Origin: Acuticoccus sp039034015
Lineage (GTDB): Bacteria; Pseudomonadota; Alphaproteobacteria; Rhizobiales; Amorphaceae
Reading direction: 5' to 3'
Assembly: GCA_039034015.1 (NCBI GenBank)
Contig: JBCCBM010000009.1
Span: 62,001-126,000, forward strand
Length of the DNA stretch: 64,000 bases
Every line of letters starts with the position of its first letter. Within the stretch, counting starts at the first letter, position 1. A program made the translations under genes and the position numbers. Of the stretch, positions 60,191-64,000 are shown piece after piece. A model generated the notes under the pieces. The model searched no databases. It was not told the origin of the DNA and saw only the letters and a program-made list of their open reading frames with translations.

Positions 60191-61706
60191 GGGGTGCGGC
60201 CAAGTAGATGATCCCCGACAGCGCAAACATGATCTGGCTGCGCCAGTCCGTCAGCGCGAAGGCGACGGGATCGTCATCCATCTCCTTGCGCCGGGCAAGG
60301 ATCCAGATGCGCATCAAAACGTAGAGGATCAGGGGGCAGATGGGCCACAACACCCAAGGGTGCGCCACCGTCGCAAGGGTGATGTCAGAGTTGATGTAAA
60401 GCGCCAGCACCAGCACCGCGGAAAACGCCGAGCACATGCCCCCCAGCGCAATCGTCTCAAGGTCCGCCTCGCGATAGCCGCGCCCGGTGCGCTTGCGCCC
60501 GGCCCGATCGCCAATGTGCACAAGCTCCATATACCGCTTCACCAGCGCCAGCGAGAGGAACAGGAACAGCGAGAACGACAGGAGCCAGAACGACACGTCG
60601 ATCTCAGCCGCCGCGCTGCCCGCCAAAATGCGCAACGTATGAAGGCCCGCCAGCGTGATGACATCGATCATCAACATGCGCTTCAGCGCCAGCGAATAGG
60701 CAAGCGTCGAGAGCACATAAATCCCAAGGAGCGCCTGGAAGAGCAGCGGCAGCGTCAGCGCCACCCCAACCCCAAACGCAAACACCCCCGTCGCCAACCA
60801 CAACGCCGTTGGGATCGAAACCTTCCCCGCCGCCAACGGCCGAAACCGCTTGGACCGGTGCGACCGGTCGATCCGAAGATCCAGAAGGTCGTTAAAAATG
60901 TAGGTGGCGGACGCGATGGCCGAGAACGCGATGAAGGCGAGCACAGAGGCAAAAATGGCCTCCAGCGCCGGGAACCCGTGGGAGAGCACAAGCGGCGTGA
61001 AGACGAAGACGTTTTTGGTCCACTGGTGGGGCCGGAGCGCCTTGATGGCCGACTTTGCCGTGCGCGCCGGCACCGCCAGAGGCTCCGCATGGGCCGCCAG
61101 CGCCTGGGGAATCGCCCCACCCGGCGCAATCGCCTGGCCCTTTGCCGCCGCCTCAAAAATCGGCCGATCCACCCGCGCATCGCCAATGTAGCCGAACGTC
61201 TCGCCCGTGAGCCCCGCCGTGCGCCGGCGCCGCGCGGCATCCGCCACAATCGCGTCGCGCTTGGCCTCACCCACAAGGTTGACCGCTTCGCTGGACGCCA
61301 AAACCCCATCAAACAGGCGAAGGTGCGCGGCCACCCGCTCGGCCGTCGCAAGGGGCGCGCCGGTTGCCAGCACCACAGGCCGCCCGTCCGCCCGCGCCTG
61401 ACGAATTTCCTTCAACACCGCCTCGCGATAAGGCAGCGTCGTCACATCCACAGTGGACTTTTCCGCAAGGCGCATCTTGAGCGCCTGACGTCCGCGACCA
61501 AGATCAAACGCCGCCGCCACAAGCGCTTGCGGCTCGTAGCGCAAGATGCCCAGCGCATTCTCAAGCAAAAGATCGGTGCCGATCAAGCTGTTATTGAGAT
61601 CAACGTAGAGCGGCCCTAGCGCGGCAAACCGCTCGCTCGCCCGGCCACGCGTCTCACCAACGTCTTCCGGTAGCGTCGCCGCGCCACCCCACTGAACCGC
61701 TTCCAT
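60183..61706 (-). CDS. HAD-UbiA fusion, decaprenyl-phosphate phosphoribosyltransferase-like
   Basis: A 507-residue fusion. Residues about 30-200 are a HAD phosphatase-like domain and 220-507 an eight- or nine-span UbiA domain with N272-D273-x2-D276-x3-D280 (NDLLDLRID) and SKRFRPLAAG. Rv3806c-type UbiA enzymes attach phosphoribose to polyprenyl phosphate and a separate phosphatase removes the phosphate; fusion puts both on one chain. The HAD motif I reads VDLNNSL: Asp36 is present but the second Asp is Asn38; Thr115, Lys149 and Asp176/Asp180 are kept. ATG at 61706; first gene of the operon. Confidence 0.85.
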   Translation of the reverse strand: MEAVQWGGAATLPEDVGETRGRASERFAALGPLYVDLNNSLIGTDLLLENALGILRYEPQALVAAAFDLGRGRQALKMRLAEKSTVDVTTLPYREAVLKEIRQARADGRPVVLATGAPLATAERVAAHLRLFDGVLASSEAVNLVGEAKRDAIVADAARRRRTAGLTGETFGYIGDARVDRPIFEAAAKGQAIAPGGAIPQALAAHAEPLAVPARTAKSAIKALRPHQWTKNVFVFTPLVLSHGFPALEAIFASVLAFIAFSAIASATYIFNDLLDLRIDRSHRSKRFRPLAAGKVSIPTALWLATGVFAFGVGVALTLPLLFQALLGIYVLSTLAYSLALKRMLMIDVITLAGLHTLRILAGSAAAEIDVSFWLLSFSLFLFLSLALVKRYMELVHIGDRAGRKRTGRGYREADLETIALGGMCSAFSAVLVLALYINSDITLATVAHPWVLWPICPLILYVLMRIWILARRKEMDDDPVAFALTDWRSQIMFALSGIIYLAAPHV

Positions 61707-61891
61707 CGTCACCCTGACCGCCCAACACAACACACGCGCCACAGGCACAAAGAGGTTAGCCGACCCAGCTTGACTGAGGCCGACCAGCGCCCAGCCCAAA
61801 CACTACAGGGCCAGGACGTGTTGGTGAGAGGTTAAGTGAAGCGAGGCTAAAGCAATAGTAAACTGCGCCGTAAAGGTTAAGCGTTTGCCGT

Positions 61892-63166
61892 TTACACGTG
61901 GAACGGCAAATAAAGCGCAATTTGAGGGAATAGGGAAATCAACAGCACCGTCAAAAGCATAAGCGCCAAAAACGGCAACACCCCGCGCGATATTTCCAAC
62001 AGCGTCCCGCCCGACACCGCCTGGATGACGTAAAGGTTAAGCCCCACCGGCGGCGTGATCAGCGCACATTCCACCATGATCACGAAGAACACGCCGAACC
62101 AAATCGGGTCGATCCCCAACACCACCAACGACCCGGCCAACACCGGCACCATGATGAGGAGCATCGACAGCGCCTCCATAAAAAGCCCCATCAAGAGGAG
62201 CACCAGCGCCACCACAAGGATGAAAAGCCCCGCCGTCTCAATGTTGGCCGAGATGAACGAGGACACGTCCTGCGGGATCCGATAAAGCGCGATGGCTTTG
62301 CCAAACACCTTTGCGCCCGCCACAATCAACAAGATCACAACGGTGGTGCGCATGGATTCCACCGTTGCATCATAAAGATCGCGCCAGGTGAGCGTGCGCA
62401 GCACCACCCCGGTCACGAAAAGCGCCCCCGCAAAGCCAATCGCCGCCGCTTCGGTCGGCGTATACCACCCCTGGTAAATCCCCGTGATCACCACGGCCGC
62501 CAGCGCCACGGTGGGCAATGCGCGCAGCCCCGTGCGCCCCCGCTCGCCCCAAGAAGCCCGCGGCACCGCCTCCAACGAGGGCACGCGCCGCGCATAAAAG
62601 ATCGAGAACACAACAAAGAGCCCGATCATCAAAAGCCCCGGCCCAACGCCTGCCATAAAGAGCGCAAGCACCGATTCTTCCGTAATCACCCCATAAATGA
62701 TCATGATCAGCGAGGGCGGAATGAGGATCCCCAGCGTCCCCCCCGCCGCCAACACGCCAAAGGTGAAGGCGCGCGGATAGCCCCGCTTGGTCATTTCCGG
62801 GATCGCGACCGTCCCGATGGTCGCAGCCGTTGCCACCGATGAGCCCGAAATCGCCGCAAACACCCCACACGAGATGATTGTGGCCACCGCAAGCCCGCCC
62901 GGCCAATGGCCCACAAACGCTTGCACGGCGGCGAACAGATCGCGCCCAACGCCCCCCTTCAGCATCACATTCGCCATCAGGAGGAAGAGCGGCACCGCCA
63001 CCAGGACAAAATTGTCCATCGCCGACAAAAAGCCCGCCGGCGCCATAAGGTCCGAAAAGCCCGCAAACGCGAGCAGCAGCACCCCCAGCCCGCCGAGCGC
63101 AAACGCCACCGGGACCCCCGCCAAAAGCAACGCAAAGAGCGAAAGGAGGATGAGAAGCGTTTCCAT
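61892..63166 (-). CDS. TRAP transporter large permease, second system
   Basis: A 424-residue DctM-type subunit with ISCGVFAAISGSSVATAATIGTVAIPEM, GTLGILIPPSLIMIIYGVIT, and LITPPVGLNLYVIQ. ATG at 63166 lies four bases after the small permease stop. Its relation to the first TRAP system (47420-50426) is only at family level; substrates probably differ. A 185-base gap with no gene separates it from the ubiA-HAD operon. Confidence 0.93.
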   Translation of the reverse strand: METLLILLSLFALLLAGVPVAFALGGLGVLLLAFAGFSDLMAPAGFLSAMDNFVLVAVPLFLLMANVMLKGGVGRDLFAAVQAFVGHWPGGLAVATIISCGVFAAISGSSVATAATIGTVAIPEMTKRGYPRAFTFGVLAAGGTLGILIPPSLIMIIYGVITEESVLALFMAGVGPGLLMIGLFVVFSIFYARRVPSLEAVPRASWGERGRTGLRALPTVALAAVVITGIYQGWYTPTEAAAIGFAGALFVTGVVLRTLTWRDLYDATVESMRTTVVILLIVAGAKVFGKAIALYRIPQDVSSFISANIETAGLFILVVALVLLLMGLFMEALSMLLIMVPVLAGSLVVLGIDPIWFGVFFVIMVECALITPPVGLNLYVIQAVSGGTLLEISRGVLPFLALMLLTVLLISLFPQIALYLPFHV

Positions 63167-63170
63167 GCCG

Positions 63171-63680
63171 TCAGTCCGCGTGGGCGGCGCTGCCGGGCAC
63201 CGGCCGATCATGGTCCCAAAGCACGCGAAGCCCCACCACAAAAGCCTGCAGCGCAATCAACCCAAAACCCACAGGCACCGCCGCCTGCATCCACCAGGAC
63301 GGAATGTCGAGCATCGACCCCGTGGTGCGCCCCACATCAAAACTGCCGGCGGCAATCGGAAAGCCATTCCAGGCCACAAAGGCGGCGATGACGGCCACAA
63401 ACCACAGCGCAAAACACTCAAAAAACCGCTGCACGGGGAGGGGCAAACGCTCCACCACCACCGTCACGCGGATGTGGTGCCAGCCGGACAACAGCCCCGC
63501 GCTCCCCACAAACACCGCCCAGATCATGAAAAGACGGGACAGCTCTTCGGCCCAGATGGTCGGTGCGTTAAAGAAGTAACGCGCCACGACCTCGTAGGTC
63601 AGCATCGCCCCCACCGCAAAGAGCAGGAACGCCGACACTGTGCTGAGGGCGGCGGTGAACCGCCCCAGCCAGCGCGCCAC
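63171..63680 (-). CDS. TRAP transporter small permease, second system
   Basis: A 169-residue four-span DctQ subunit (GAMLTYEVVARYFFNAPTIWAEELSRLFMIW is the family signature). GTG at 63680 is preferred: the longer in-frame start would lie inside the binding-protein gene and add an Arg-rich leader. It begins one base after the binding-protein stop. Confidence 0.87.
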   Translation of the reverse strand: MARWLGRFTAALSTVSAFLLFAVGAMLTYEVVARYFFNAPTIWAEELSRLFMIWAVFVGSAGLLSGWHHIRVTVVVERLPLPVQRFFECFALWFVAVIAAFVAWNGFPIAAGSFDVGRTTGSMLDIPSWWMQAAVPVGFGLIALQAFVVGLRVLWDHDRPVPGSAAHAD

Positions 63681-63681
63681 G

Positions 63682-64000
63682 TTAAAGCTTCTTCGCCGCG
63701 TTGTAGACCGCTTCGCCGAGTTCGCCCGCCTCCGACAGCCACTGGTCAATCACCGGGGCCGACGCTTTGCTCCACGCATCGATCTCTTCGGCGGAGAGCT
63801 CATAAACGCTCATCCCGTTGGCCTCAGCCTCGGCATAAGCCGTCGCCTCAATCTCAGACACCCGGTCGCGCACATCGGCCTCGGCCTGGAGCGCCGCCTC
63901 ATTCACCCACATCTGCTGCTCTTCGGTGAGCCCTTCCCACGTGTCGGCGTTGATCACCACGATGAACTCAATGTCCGCAACGTTCACCTTCGTAATCGTG
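63682..64000 (-). CDS. TRAP transporter substrate-binding protein, second system (partial, N-terminus outside window)
   Basis: The last 105 residues of a DctP-family receptor: VVINADTWEGLTEEQQMWVNEAA and the C-terminal helices with SKASAPVIDQWLSEAGELG. The frame runs off the window at 64000 without a start. Ligand not predictable from this part. Confidence 0.88.
   Translation of the reverse strand, partial: TITKVNVADIEFIVVINADTWEGLTEEQQMWVNEAALQAEADVRDRVSEIEATAYAEAEANGMSVYELSAEEIDAWSKASAPVIDQWLSEAGELGEAVYNAAKKL

Noticed and set aside
61707..61891. A gene or RNA in the gap before the second TRAP operon
   Set aside because: No convincing frame or structured RNA was seen, only two copies of GGTTAAG and a weak five-base inverted repeat.

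Overview
This window is a GC-rich chromosomal segment of an alphaproteobacterium, most likely of the Hyphomicrobiales (Rhizobiales) grade. The evidence is a gene-transfer-agent (GTA) structural cluster of the Rhodobacter capsulatus type, the purN-purM / hdaA / ppk / ppx neighbourhood, UPF0260 (YcgN-like), DUF1491 and DUF5330-like genes, and an NAGGN osmolyte operon. I cannot name the genus. About 85 % of the coding sequence is on the minus strand, packed with ATGA/GTGA stop-start overlaps. No gene-free stretch exceeds 300 bases; the longest (about 290 bases, 11181-11473) holds a hairpin and a large palindrome.

Layout. (1) 1-13119, minus: GTA head and tail cluster in the canonical order gp1 (small terminase) to gp15 (host-specificity protein, cut by the window edge), with two very small genes between portal and protease and terminator-like hairpins that may split the operon. 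(2) 13293-15807: YcgN-like, DUF1491 and peptidoglycan-binding genes (minus), then a DUF5330-like gene and a xanthine phosphoribosyltransferase (plus). (3) 15812-21752, minus: NAGGN dipeptide osmolyte operon (asparagine-synthetase-like amidotransferase, GNAT/ATP-grasp synthetase, M42 peptidase) coupled to rnd, then tRNA-Leu(UAA) and three 39-40 bp tandem repeats. (4) 22131-28377: exopolyphosphatase, polyphosphate kinase and HdaA (minus), with divergent purM-purN. (5) 28355-34056: molybdopterin oxidoreductase, a MoxR ATPase, an EAL phosphodiesterase and gatC-gatA. (6) 34115-40084: an oligopeptide-type ABC importer; then glutaryl-CoA dehydrogenase and aminopeptidase N. (7) 44133-53642: a TRAP importer with two SDR dehydrogenases and an acetolactate-synthase-like TPP enzyme, a lone sulfotransferase, and a two-subunit 2-oxoacid/acetoin dehydrogenase E1 with a helical-repeat-like gene between its subunits. 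(8) 53737-54522: an uncharacterised protein made of two copies of one domain. (9) 54523-61706, minus: a coupled six-gene operon encoding a HAD-UbiA fusion, a DprE1-like FAD oxidase, an SMR-type 4-TM transporter, an NAD-dependent epimerase, a class III aminotransferase and a GT-C-like membrane protein. (10) 61892-64000: a second TRAP transporter, cut by the window edge.

The most interesting candidate system is region 9. It looks like a lipid-linked pentose pathway related to decaprenyl-phospho-arabinose synthesis, but with an aminotransferase in the operon and a HAD domain that lacks one catalytic aspartate. Next are the duplicated-domain protein at 53737 and the hairpin-segmented GTA cluster. 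All functional calls come from motif and family recognition by eye; no database search was run.
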